DNA from: Bacteroidales bacterium UBA5548
Lineage (GTDB): Bacteria > Bacteroidota > Bacteroidia > Bacteroidales > UBA932
Direction: 5' to 3'
Length of the DNA stretch: 18,658 bases
Assembly: GCA_002425935.1 (NCBI GenBank)
Contig: DINE01000009.1
Coordinates: 1-18,658 of the forward strand
The notes beneath the pieces are model-generated. The model was given only the letters and a program-made list of their open reading frames with translations, searched no databases and was not told the DNA's origin. The translations under genes and the position numbers were made by a program. Of the stretch, positions 1-6,752 are shown one piece after another (the first letter of the stretch is position 1; every line of letters begins with the position of its first letter).

Positions 1-48
1 ACTTTTTTCTATATTGCAACACTAATATGTATAAATAAAATTCTTTCG

Positions 49-642
49 ATGGAGCATTTACAATACGGAAAAACTGAATTGGAGTACCTTAGCAATCGTT
101 GCAGCAGAATGGCAGAGCTAATAGACAGATTGGGATATTTAAAAAGAGATGTGATACCTGACCCTTTCACAGCTTTAATTGCCAGCATCGCATCGCAACA
201 GATTTCAGGAAGAGCGGCTGAGACAATCTGGAGACGGTTTTGTGAATTGGCAGGTGAGATAACTCCTGAGAATATTCTTAAAATCAGGCATGATGAGATG
301 CGGGTATGCGGATTGTCGGCCAGAAAATGTGAGTACATTACAGGAGTTGCAAATGCTGCAGTAAGCGGAGTTGTTGACTTTAATAATCTTTGCAACATGG
401 GTGACCGTGAAGTCATTGATAATCTTGTTAAACTAAAGGGTGTAGGGGAGTGGACTGCCGAAATGATTCTCATATTCTCACTGAAAAGGCCCAATGTTTT
501 AAGCTATGGTGACTTTGCAATTAAAAAAGGTTTAGCAAAAATGCATGGATTGGAGAATATATCTAAAGAGGAGTTTGAACACTTCAGAGAGCTATATTCC
601 CCCTATTGTTCAATAGCCTCCCTCTACATATGGGAGGTCTGA
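49..642 (+). CDS. alkA: DNA-3-methyladenine glycosylase II (AlkA-type, HhH-GPD)
   Basis: Base-excision repair enzyme of 197 aa that would remove alkylated purines such as 3-methyladenine from DNA. The helix-hairpin-helix is seen at about residues 126-141 (LVKLKGVGEWTAEMI), followed by SYGDFAIKKG, where Asp155 sits at the place of the AlkA catalytic aspartate. The end YSPYCSIASLYIWEV matches the AlkA end RSYALLHIWYT. The C-terminal four-cysteine iron-sulfur motif of endonuclease III is absent, which favours AlkA over Nth or MutY. It lacks the extra N-terminal domain of the 282-aa E. coli AlkA, as do many short bacterial relatives. No Shine-Dalgarno sequence precedes the start, and I recognise no promoter in the 48 bases available. 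It is separated by 86 bp from grpE, which has its own promoter, so it is probably a separate unit. Family assignment is firm; the substrate range is inferred. Confidence 0.9.
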   Translation: MEHLQYGKTELEYLSNRCSRMAELIDRLGYLKRDVIPDPFTALIASIASQQISGRAAETIWRRFCELAGEITPENILKIRHDEMRVCGLSARKCEYITGVANAAVSGVVDFNNLCNMGDREVIDNLVKLKGVGEWTAEMILIFSLKRPNVLSYGDFAIKKGLAKMHGLENISKEEFEHFRELYSPYCSIASLYIWEV

Positions 643-661
643 CATTTTGTCCATTTTACCC

Positions 662-690
662 TTTTGGCAAATATTTTGTGACTATCTTTG
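662..690 (+). promoter_or_regulatory. Promoter upstream of grpE
   Basis: TATCTTTG at 683-690 is a full match to the Bacteroidota -7 element TAnnTTTG. A TTTTG run at 662-666 lies about 16 bp upstream, slightly closer than the usual 19-21 bp, so the -33 assignment is uncertain. Transcription would start near 695, giving a leader of about 33 nt before grpE. The same -7 octamer occurs upstream of gyrB. I see no CIRCE-type inverted repeat, so the sequence does not show HrcA control. Confidence 0.65.
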
Positions 691-728
691 CGACCTGAAA
701 ATGAATATTACAAAATATAAGATATACA

Positions 729-1295
729 ATGAAAGAGCAAAAGAAGGAGAAGGAGCATCATCAGAAACCGGCTCACGGAAAGGGAGACCATCATGATCAT
801 AATAAGAAGACAGAAACAGGTACAACGCAGGACGAAAGTGTTGAATCACAGGAGCAGAACAAAGATGATCAGATAGCAGCTCTAAATGATAAATATATCA
901 GACTGGCGGCAGAATTTGACAATTACAGAAGAAGAACCTTAAAGGAGAGATCGGAGCTTATATTAACTGCCGGCGAAGATATAATATCGGGGATACTTCC
1001 TGTACTTGACGATTTTGAGAGAGCAATCGATCTGCTAGCTAAGACAGGTGGTCATGAGACAGCCGTCGAGGGAACCGAATTAATTTATAATAAACTAAAA
1101 TCCTTCCTTACCTCAAAGGGTCTTAAAGTCATTGAGGCAAAGGGTGCAGATCTTGACACAGATTACCATGAAGCAATTGCTCAGATACCGGCACCTTCGG
1201 AAGAGCTGAAAAATAAAATAGTTGATGTTGTTCAGCAGGGATATATGCTTAACGGCAAGGTCATCAGATATGCAAAAGTAGTAGTAGGACAGTAA
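729..1295 (+). CDS. grpE: GrpE, nucleotide exchange factor for DnaK
   Basis: Cytoplasmic co-chaperone of 188 aa that releases ADP from DnaK and works with DnaJ. The diagnostic parts are visible: a long helix with LAAEFDNYRRRTLKE (about 58-72), ILPVLDDFERAID (about 89-101), the DYHEAI segment near 145-150, and the C-terminal beta-domain motif VVQQGYMLNGKVIRYAKVVV. The first 50 residues are low-complexity and highly charged, with a histidine-rich stretch (about 10-25, seven His in KEHHQKPAHGKGDHHDHNKK), unusual for a GrpE tail and possibly metal-binding. The start is the only ATG that gives the full helix. No Shine-Dalgarno sequence is seen. Only 10 bp separate it from dnaJ, so the two are co-transcribed. 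dnaK is not in this window. Confidence 0.97.
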   Translation: MKEQKKEKEHHQKPAHGKGDHHDHNKKTETGTTQDESVESQEQNKDDQIAALNDKYIRLAAEFDNYRRRTLKERSELILTAGEDIISGILPVLDDFERAIDLLAKTGGHETAVEGTELIYNKLKSFLTSKGLKVIEAKGADLDTDYHEAIAQIPAPSEELKNKIVDVVQQGYMLNGKVIRYAKVVVGQ

Positions 1296-1305
1296 TTGAT
1301 TTACA

Positions 1306-2460
1306 ATGGCAAAAAGAGATTATTACGAAGTTCTGGGTGTCTCCAAGGGTGCCTCTGCAGATGAGATTAAAAAGGCATACCGGAAGATGGCAATAAAATA
1401 CCATCCGGATAAAAACCCGGGAGACAAGGATGCCGAAGAGAAATTTAAAGAGGCAGCCGAGGCTTACGATGTCCTTAGCAATCCTGACAAAAAGGCCAGA
1501 TATGACCAGTTTGGTCATGCAGGAATGAATGGCGGAGGCGGATTTGGCGGAGGAGGATTCTCTATGGATGACATTTTCAGTCAGTTCGGAGATATTTTCG
1601 GAGGTCACTTTGGCGGTTTCGGAGGTTTTAGCGGTTTTGGAGGACAGAGCAGAGGCGGGAGAAGAGTTAACAGAGGATCAGATATCAGAATCAGAGTAAA
1701 ACTTGACCTTAAAGAGATTGCACACGGTGCTGAGAAAAAGATAAAAATTAATAAACAGGTAGCTTGTAAAGCCTGCAACGGCAGAGGAGCCAAATCAGAA
1801 GCAGATATCAAGACCTGCGACACCTGTAAAGGAACCGGTCAGGTAACCCGAGTAACTCAAACTTTTCTAGGTACAATGCAAACCGCATCTGTATGCCCCA
1901 CCTGCCAGGGAGAGGGAAAGACAATTGCAAAACCCTGCGGAGAGTGTTCAGGATCGGGGCTGGCAAAGGAGATGGAGGAGATCTCTTTTAAAATACCTGC
2001 AGGAGTAGCTCAGGGAATGCAACTAACGGTGCAGGGAAAGGGAAATGCTGCAAAAAGAGGGGGTGTAAACGGTGATTTACTCGTCGTTATAGAAGAGGAG
2101 GAGCATCCTGAGTTGCAACGTGACGGAAATGACCTTATCTACTCTCTTTTTATATCTATTCCAGATGCTGTATTGGGCACAGATTCAGAGATCCCTGCAA
2201 TTGACGGAAAGCTGAGAATAAAGATAGAACCAGGAACTCAATCAGGGAAAATTCTAAGACTGAGAGGTAAAGGACTTCCCGATGTTAACGGGTATGGTTC
2301 AGGTGATCTTCTTGTCTATATACAGATATGGACACCTAAGAAAATTGAGAAGCAGGAGAGAGAGTTACTTGAAAAACTCAGAAACTCAGAATCGTTTAAA
2401 CCGAAACCGGACAAAGAGGACAGAAATTTCTTTGAAAGGATGAAAAAAATATTCTCCTGA
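1306..2460 (+). CDS. dnaJ: Chaperone protein DnaJ (type I Hsp40)
   Basis: Full-length 384-aa co-chaperone that delivers unfolded clients to DnaK and stimulates its ATPase. Domain order: J domain at 1-70 with HPD at 33-35; Gly/Phe-rich linker at about 70-120 with an insertion of GG/FGG repeats; the zinc-binding domain with four CxxCxGxG-type repeats (Cys pairs 154/157, 171/174, 197/200, 211/214); then the two beta-barrel client-binding domains and a short charged tail. All eight zinc ligands are present, although the first repeat reads CKACNGRGA. It lies 10 bp behind grpE. Its TGA stop overlaps the ATG of the next gene by one base (TGATG), so the M23 peptidase is likely translationally coupled to it. 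Confidence 0.98.
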   Translation: MAKRDYYEVLGVSKGASADEIKKAYRKMAIKYHPDKNPGDKDAEEKFKEAAEAYDVLSNPDKKARYDQFGHAGMNGGGGFGGGGFSMDDIFSQFGDIFGGHFGGFGGFSGFGGQSRGGRRVNRGSDIRIRVKLDLKEIAHGAEKKIKINKQVACKACNGRGAKSEADIKTCDTCKGTGQVTRVTQTFLGTMQTASVCPTCQGEGKTIAKPCGECSGSGLAKEMEEISFKIPAGVAQGMQLTVQGKGNAAKRGGVNGDLLVVIEEEEHPELQRDGNDLIYSLFISIPDAVLGTDSEIPAIDGKLRIKIEPGTQSGKILRLRGKGLPDVNGYGSGDLLVYIQIWTPKKIEKQERELLEKLRNSESFKPKPDKEDRNFFERMKKIFS

Positions 2461-4160
2461 TGAGAAGAAGGAGAATCGGCATATTAGTGCTGTTGCTTTT
2501 GATATCAGGTGCAATCTGCTCCCAAACAAATACAGCAGGCAGAGGATATCGGATCCCTCTGGATTTACCAGTTTCACTTTCAGGGAGTTACGGGGAATTA
2601 AGGGCTACCCATTTTCACGCCGGTATAGACCTGAGGGTCGGAGGAGTAGTTGGTGCGTCGCTTTTTGCGGCTGAATCGGGGTTTATATCAAGAATCTCGG
2701 TCTCTCCAACCGGCTACGGGCTTGCTCTGTATATTCAGCATCCTGACGGTATGACCACACTTTACGGTCACATGCACGATTTTGCTCCAAAAATAACCAG
2801 ATGGGTAAGGGAGCAGCAGTACGAAAAGGAGAAGTTTGCTGTAAATCTCTATCCCGATTCAACTATGTTTCCTGTTAAAAGAGGGGAGTTTATCGGAAGA
2901 GCAGGTAATTCAGGCTCATCCGGCGGACCACACCTCCACTTTGAAGTAAGGGACACAGAGACTCAGATACCTCTGAATCCGATTACAGAGGCCGGTATTA
3001 ATGTACCTGACAACATTCCACCCGTTATCAGCAGGGTAAGCTTTTACTCTGTTTCCGATCCATTTACATTGCCTCATACAAAATTGCTTGCCAGTTATAC
3101 TGAACCATTTCAAGGGGTAATTTCTGTGAGCGATACATTTTATGTTGCTGTTGCTGCGACAGACAGACAAAACAATACCTCTGCAAAGCTTGCCGTATCA
3201 CACTATAACTACTACCTTAATGACAAACTGATATTTTCATTTGCTCCCGATAAAATTCCTTTTGACCAGGGCAGATACATCAACAGTATAGTAGAGTTTA
3301 GTGAGAAACAACTCAAAGGAGTTAGCATGATAAAAAGCTTTGTTGAACCCGGAGGCGGGCTTAAACAAAATATTCAGGCGATAGATGAAGGACTTTTTGT
3401 TTTGCCTGATGAAGAGGTTCATATCGTTAAAATTGAGGTGCTGGATGAGCATAATAATAAAAGTGTGAGATCTTTCAAAGTGAGAAAGGGGGAAGCATCG
3501 GCCCCGGGAATATTGTCTGATTCTACACTTATGAAAAAAGGGATAATTATGCCATGGTTTCTCCCAAACAGATTCGAAGCAGAAGGAATCCGTCTGACAC
3601 TCCCTCCCGGAGCTCTATACAGCTCAATTCTCTTTGAGGCTGAACCTGCAACTTTCAACGGCAATCCGGCGTGGAGGGTTCACAGAAATACCACTCCTAT
3701 TCATAACCCTGCAAGAATTGCACTCAGGGCAGACCATATACCACCCCATCTAACAGATAAGGCAGTTATTGTGACTTATAACGGAAACGGATCACAAAGC
3801 TCTATAGGAGGTAGCTATAAAAATGGATGGATTGAGACATCAACGGGTTCTTTTGGAAATTTTGCAATAGCTCTCGATACTGTTCCACCAAGAATTGTTC
3901 CGGCTTTCAGGGATGGTGATAACCTTTCAGGGAGGGCATATTTAAGAATTACTATCAGTGACAACCTTTCCGGAGTTGCAGACTATAGCGTAAAGATTGA
4001 CGATAAATGGATACTTACAGCTTACGATCCTAAAAACAGGAGACTTGAAACGGAGCTCAAAGCCGATAAAATATCCAAAGGCAAAAGGCACACTATTGTG
4101 ATCACTGTTACCGACGGAAGAGGAAACATTAACACTTTAAAAAGTTCATTTATATGGTAA
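2460..4160 (+). CDS. Exported M23-family metallopeptidase with C-terminal Ig-like region
   Basis: A 566-aa secreted zinc peptidase of the LytM/M23 type, expected to cut peptide cross-links of peptidoglycan. A signal peptide is clear (Arg-rich start, then ILVLLLLISGAIC). The cysteine at residue 20 is not in a good lipobox, so I call it secreted rather than a lipoprotein. The M23 domain covers about 45-175, with zinc ligands His53 and Asp57 (HAGID), the LYGHMH segment (His104/His106), and His158/His160 in GPHLHFEV. It therefore looks catalytically intact. The remaining 390 residues are beta-rich; the last roughly 95 (from DTVPPRI) resemble an Ig/FnIII-like module. Its start overlaps the dnaJ stop, and its 3' end overlaps anmK by 7 nt, linking murein cleavage to recycling of the products. 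The precise bond cut is unknown. Confidence 0.88.
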   Translation: MRRRRIGILVLLLLISGAICSQTNTAGRGYRIPLDLPVSLSGSYGELRATHFHAGIDLRVGGVVGASLFAAESGFISRISVSPTGYGLALYIQHPDGMTTLYGHMHDFAPKITRWVREQQYEKEKFAVNLYPDSTMFPVKRGEFIGRAGNSGSSGGPHLHFEVRDTETQIPLNPITEAGINVPDNIPPVISRVSFYSVSDPFTLPHTKLLASYTEPFQGVISVSDTFYVAVAATDRQNNTSAKLAVSHYNYYLNDKLIFSFAPDKIPFDQGRYINSIVEFSEKQLKGVSMIKSFVEPGGGLKQNIQAIDEGLFVLPDEEVHIVKIEVLDEHNNKSVRSFKVRKGEASAPGILSDSTLMKKGIIMPWFLPNRFEAEGIRLTLPPGALYSSILFEAEPATFNGNPAWRVHRNTTPIHNPARIALRADHIPPHLTDKAVIVTYNGNGSQSSIGGSYKNGWIETSTGSFGNFAIALDTVPPRIVPAFRDGDNLSGRAYLRITISDNLSGVADYSVKIDDKWILTAYDPKNRRLETELKADKISKGKRHTIVITVTDGRGNINTLKSSFIW

Positions 4161-5206
4161 GAATAATCGGACTTATGTCAGGAACTTCACTTGACGGACT
4201 TGACATGTGCTATACAGAGTTTAACTTTGAAGATGGTAAGTGGAGTTACACAATTCTAAAGGCAGAGGCCGAGGAGTACCCGGCAGAAATTAAGGAGAAG
4301 CTTGCTAGTGCACAAAATATGAGCGCACTGGAGTACGCCCTTTTTAATTCCGATTACGGACTATATCTGGGTTCCAGAGTTAAGTGCTTTATTGATAAAT
4401 ACCATCTTAAACCTGACTATATTGCATCTCACGGTCACACAATCTTTCATCAGCCTGCCAAACGTTTTACAGGCCAGATCGGATCAGGTGCCGGGATAGC
4501 GGCAGAAAGCGGAGTTGATACCATATGTGACTTCAGGACAACTGATGTTGCTCTGTGGGGACAGGGGGCACCGCTTGTACCGATAGGTGACCGAAACCTC
4601 TTTTCGGAATTTTCATATTGCCTCAATATGGGAGGTTTCTCCAATATCTCATTTAACAGAGGCGAAAAACGGATTGCATATGATATATCACCGGTTAATT
4701 ATGTACTTAACCACTACACAAGAGCCATTGGTCTTGAGTATGATAAAGATGGAGAGATAGCCCGCAGAGGAGAGGTGGAGAAGAATCTGCTTCAAGCGCT
4801 TAATAATCTTGACTTTTACACTAAAAGCGGCCCAAAATCTCTTGGCAGAGAGTGGGTCGAAGAGGTTGTTATTCCTTTAATTGATTCATACGCTCTCACT
4901 CTTGAAGATAAGCTGGCAACATTCTGTGAACATGTAGCTGCGCAGATTGGCAGCCATATAGAAGGGGGTAAGGTGTTGCTGACGGGAGGAGGCGCTTTCA
5001 ATAAATACCTTGTTGAGAGAATGTCGGCAAATGCACCGCAATGTGAATATTTTGTGCCGGATTCCATGACGGTGAATTTTAAAGAGGCCCTGATTTTTGC
5101 ATTTCTGGGGGCTCTTTATGTACACGATATGCCCAACTGCCTAAGTTCGGTTACAGGGGCAAAGTACGATAATATAGGAGGTGCTCTGTATAAAGCAGGC
5201 ATTTAA
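4154..5206 (+). CDS. anmK: Anhydro-N-acetylmuramic acid kinase
   Basis: Cytoplasmic kinase of 350 aa in murein recycling. It hydrolyses the 1,6-anhydro ring of anhydro-MurNAc and phosphorylates it to MurNAc-6-phosphate. Family marks are GLMSGTSLDGLD at residues 6-17 (ATP-binding), DFRTTDVALWGQGAPLVPIGD at about 126-146 with the invariant DFRxxD and GQGAPLVP, LNMGGFSNIS at about 158-167, and a second glycine-rich nucleotide segment LLTGGGAFNKYL. Length is slightly under the 369 aa of E. coli AnmK. The ATG lies inside the end of the M23 peptidase gene (7-nt overlap), so co-expression is likely. No MurQ etherase or permease gene lies nearby. Confidence is high from several family-specific motifs. 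Confidence 0.96.
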   Translation: MVRIIGLMSGTSLDGLDMCYTEFNFEDGKWSYTILKAEAEEYPAEIKEKLASAQNMSALEYALFNSDYGLYLGSRVKCFIDKYHLKPDYIASHGHTIFHQPAKRFTGQIGSGAGIAAESGVDTICDFRTTDVALWGQGAPLVPIGDRNLFSEFSYCLNMGGFSNISFNRGEKRIAYDISPVNYVLNHYTRAIGLEYDKDGEIARRGEVEKNLLQALNNLDFYTKSGPKSLGREWVEEVVIPLIDSYALTLEDKLATFCEHVAAQIGSHIEGGKVLLTGGGAFNKYLVERMSANAPQCEYFVPDSMTVNFKEALIFAFLGALYVHDMPNCLSSVTGAKYDNIGGALYKAGI

Positions 5207-5217
5207 CAATAATAATT

Positions 5218-5248
5218 TTTGGTATCTAAAAATAAATTTCTATTTTTG
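5218..5248 (+). promoter_or_regulatory. Promoter of rplS
   Basis: TTTG at 5218-5221 and TATTTTTG at 5241-5248 are separated by 19 bp, a full match to the Bacteroidota consensus TTTG-N19-21-TAnnTTTG. The start of transcription would fall near 5253-5255. The bases just after the -7 element (TTTGCAGTCCC, 5245-5255) are identical to those at the tRNA-Leu promoter (12491-12501). Confidence 0.8.
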
Positions 5249-5253
5249 CAGTC

Positions 5254-5317
5254 CCAAAAAAGCAACCTCTTACAAGAACACAGGAGTCGGTAATGTTGCG
5301 CTAATAAGTTAAAAACA
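5254..5317 (+). promoter_or_regulatory. Possible structured leader of rplS mRNA
   Basis: The roughly 64-nt leader contains GCAAC (5262-5266), which can pair with GTTGC (5295-5299), enclosing a CCTCTTACAAG / AGGAGTCGG segment. Ribosomal-protein leaders for L19 are described in some Firmicutes and Flavobacteria and act by binding the protein to its own mRNA. I cannot confirm that this one matches those models. Only one 5-bp stem is obvious, so this is a candidate rather than a firm call. Confidence 0.35.
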
Positions 5318-5695
5318 ATGGATTTAATTAAAATCGCACAAGAGGCATTTGCCGTAGAGCTGAGTCAGCTACCTGATTTTAAAGCAGGTGATACCATTAC
5401 CGTTACATACAAAATCAAAGAGGAGAACAAAGAGCGTCTTCAGAAATATCGCGGTGTGGTAATTCAAAGGAAAGGTACAGGTACCACAGAGACCTTTACA
5501 GTTCGTAAAATTTCAAATGGAGTTGGTGTTGAGAGAATTTTCCCTATTACATCTCCTTTCATTGATTCAATCGAGGTTAACAAGCGCGGTAAAGTTCGCA
5601 GAGCAAGAATTTTCTACCTTAGAAAACTTACCGGTAAAAAAGCTCGTATTAAAGAGAGAAAATACAACGCAGTTAAAGAGGTTGTTTCTGAATAA
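5318..5695 (+). CDS. rplS: Large-subunit ribosomal protein L19 (bL19)
   Basis: Ribosomal protein of 125 aa located at the 30S-50S interface. The N-terminal helix, the KYRGVVIQRKGTGTTETFTVRKISNGVGVERIFPITSP core and the KRGKVRRARIFYLRKLTGKKARIKE basic stretch are typical of bL19. Length is normal, with a short acidic C-terminal tail (KEVVSE). It has its own promoter and a leader of about 64 nt without a Shine-Dalgarno sequence. tRNA-Arg begins only 21 bp after the stop, with no promoter in between, so the tRNA is probably carried at the 3' end of this mRNA. The genes often found with rplS elsewhere (trmD, rimM, rpsP) are not here. Confidence 0.98.
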   Translation: MDLIKIAQEAFAVELSQLPDFKAGDTITVTYKIKEENKERLQKYRGVVIQRKGTGTTETFTVRKISNGVGVERIFPITSPFIDSIEVNKRGKVRRARIFYLRKLTGKKARIKERKYNAVKEVVSE

Positions 5696-5716
5696 CCAAC
5701 TGGCTGTAAGCATATT

Positions 5717-5790
5717 GGCCCCGTAGCTCAACTGAATAGAGTATCTGACTACGGATCAGACGGTTACAGGTTTGAATCCTGTCGGGGTCA
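5717..5790 (+). tRNA. tRNA-Arg (anticodon ACG)
   Basis: A complete cloverleaf of 74 nt. The acceptor GGCCCCG (5717-5723) pairs with CGGGGTC (5783-5789) with one G-U pair; the discriminator is A5790; CCA is not encoded. The D stem is GCTC/GAGT, the anticodon stem TCTGA/TCAGA, the loop CTACGGA with anticodon ACG at 5751-5753, and the T stem ACAGG/CCTGT. A34 must be converted to inosine by TadA to read CGU, CGC and CGA. The D-loop AACTGAATA has A where G19 is expected, and the T-loop TTTGAAT has T where C56 is expected, so the 19-56 tertiary pair would be A-U. It has no promoter of its own and is followed by a strong terminator. Confidence 0.95.
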
Positions 5791-5800
5791 CAATTCATTC

Positions 5801-5839
5801 AAAAAAAGTCCGCTATCTTGATGTTAGCGGACTTTTTTT
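5801..5839 (+). terminator. Rho-independent terminator after tRNA-Arg
   Basis: GTCCGCTA (5808-5815) pairs perfectly with TAGCGGAC (5825-5832) across a 9-nt loop. The hairpin is flanked by seven A on the left and seven T on the right, which extends the stem and would let it act in both directions. It ends the rplS-tRNA-Arg unit. Confidence 0.92.
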
Positions 5840-5873
5840 ATGTAAAATTTTTTAACTTTAATATAGTTTTCTA

Positions 5874-5957
5874 CTCCTCGTAACACAACTTCCTGTGTTA
5901 ATGCCTGCAATCGCGGGGAGATATATGACATTATATTCTTAACATAAGGAGGACACT
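5874..5957 (+). promoter_or_regulatory. Structured leader with perfect Shine-Dalgarno upstream of the lipoprotein gene
   Basis: TAACACA (5881-5887) pairs with TGTGTTA (5894-5900) over a 6-nt loop. CTCCTCG (5874-5880) can pair with CGGGGAG (5914-5920) with one G-U, stacking directly on the 5' side and leaving a 13-nt bulge at 5901-5913. The start codon is preceded by AAGGAGG (5946-5952) at a spacing of 5 nt, a textbook Shine-Dalgarno sequence. CTCCT (5874-5878) could instead pair with AGGAG (5947-5951) and hide it, so two exclusive folds are possible. TAGTTTTC at 5864-5871 is a 7/8 match to the -7 element, but no good -33 is seen. The SD is certain by sequence; a regulatory role is inferred. 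Confidence 0.6.
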
Positions 5958-6749
5958 ATGAAGCCACTAAGTTTTACAATGATTTTTTTGCTTCTTCTGC
6001 TGATATTTGCCGATTGCAGTAAGGAGAGCAGCAAAACCGGAGTGCTAAAGTTTAAAACCAGCAATCCGCTTGTTTCAGGACAGAAAGCAACTAACCAATC
6101 GGCAATCTATGGCATGGGTGCCGACAATCCGCCTTTAACAGGACAAACAACAGCATGCAGAACAGTAAGCCTTAGGTTGACTGTCGGAGATGTATGGATA
6201 TCCAAAGGAGAGGTTAAAGTTGGCCAACCCGATAATCTTGAATGGGTAAGGGTAACAAAGAGTACCAATACACAGGCAAAACTATTTGAAGATATCTCAT
6301 TCGATGAGGTTGAATTACCGGAGGGTACCTATAAAAGCATTAAAATTACCTTTAAAAATATCTTTTACAGGTATTGTACTCTGGTCTCAAATCCATTAGT
6401 TACTTATGAGTTTCTTGAGACAATGGGTTCATATTCCGCTACCTGCGACCCGAATGACCAAAGCTGGGCTAAAACAAATTACTTTGGTCCCGAAGGGAAT
6501 CACTATTTAGGAGCTGATGGAAAGTTTGCAATGGCAGCTCAGGGAGAAAAAGTGGCTCCTGTTGTTGTAGAAAGCGGAAAAGTTGCTGTTGTAACATGGA
6601 GAATGGGTGCAGGAGCAACCGTTCCTTGCACAACTTATATCATTGACGCAAATAACAACCGCCAATGGGACTGCGGAACAGATTCAATGGATTTTGAGTG
6701 CCCTCCGGAAGTTAAATATATGTGGGACTTTATCTTTGCCTATCAGTAA
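5958..6749 (+). CDS. Putative surface lipoprotein with DUF4382-like region
   Basis: Protein of 263 aa, function unknown. The start MKPLSFTMIFLLLLLIFADC is a signal sequence ending at Cys20, followed by SKESSK, which resembles the Bacteroidota lipoprotein export signal. Asp just before the cysteine is an atypical lipobox. Residues about 68-140 (RTVSLRLTVGDVWISKGEVKV ... LPEGTYKSIKITFKN) resemble DUF4382-type beta-sandwich proteins. Six further cysteines (67, 140, 163, 224, 239, 248) could form three disulfides. DANNNRQWD (230-238) has the spacing of a calcium-binding DxNxNxxxD loop. It is monocistronic: a terminator lies upstream and the next gene converges with a 3-bp gap. It is the only gene here with a strong Shine-Dalgarno sequence. 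Export is likely; the domain match is tentative. Confidence 0.7.
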   Translation: MKPLSFTMIFLLLLLIFADCSKESSKTGVLKFKTSNPLVSGQKATNQSAIYGMGADNPPLTGQTTACRTVSLRLTVGDVWISKGEVKVGQPDNLEWVRVTKSTNTQAKLFEDISFDEVELPEGTYKSIKITFKNIFYRYCTLVSNPLVTYEFLETMGSYSATCDPNDQSWAKTNYFGPEGNHYLGADGKFAMAAQGEKVAPVVVESGKVAVVTWRMGAGATVPCTTYIIDANNNRQWDCGTDSMDFECPPEVKYMWDFIFAYQ

Positions 6750-6752
6750 TAA

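Noticed and set aside
9..494. 161-codon open frame on the minus strand opposite alkA
   Set aside because: The plus-strand frame has clear HhH-GPD motifs; the minus frame has no recognisable domain and is an antisense shadow.
643..728. Possible CIRCE heat-shock operator upstream of grpE
   Set aside because: No TTAGCACTC-N9-GAGTGCTAA type inverted repeat is present; only a standard -7 element is seen.
1531..1670. GGA/TTTGGCGG repeats in dnaJ
   Set aside because: They encode the normal Gly/Phe-rich linker of DnaJ and are not a DNA repeat with its own function.
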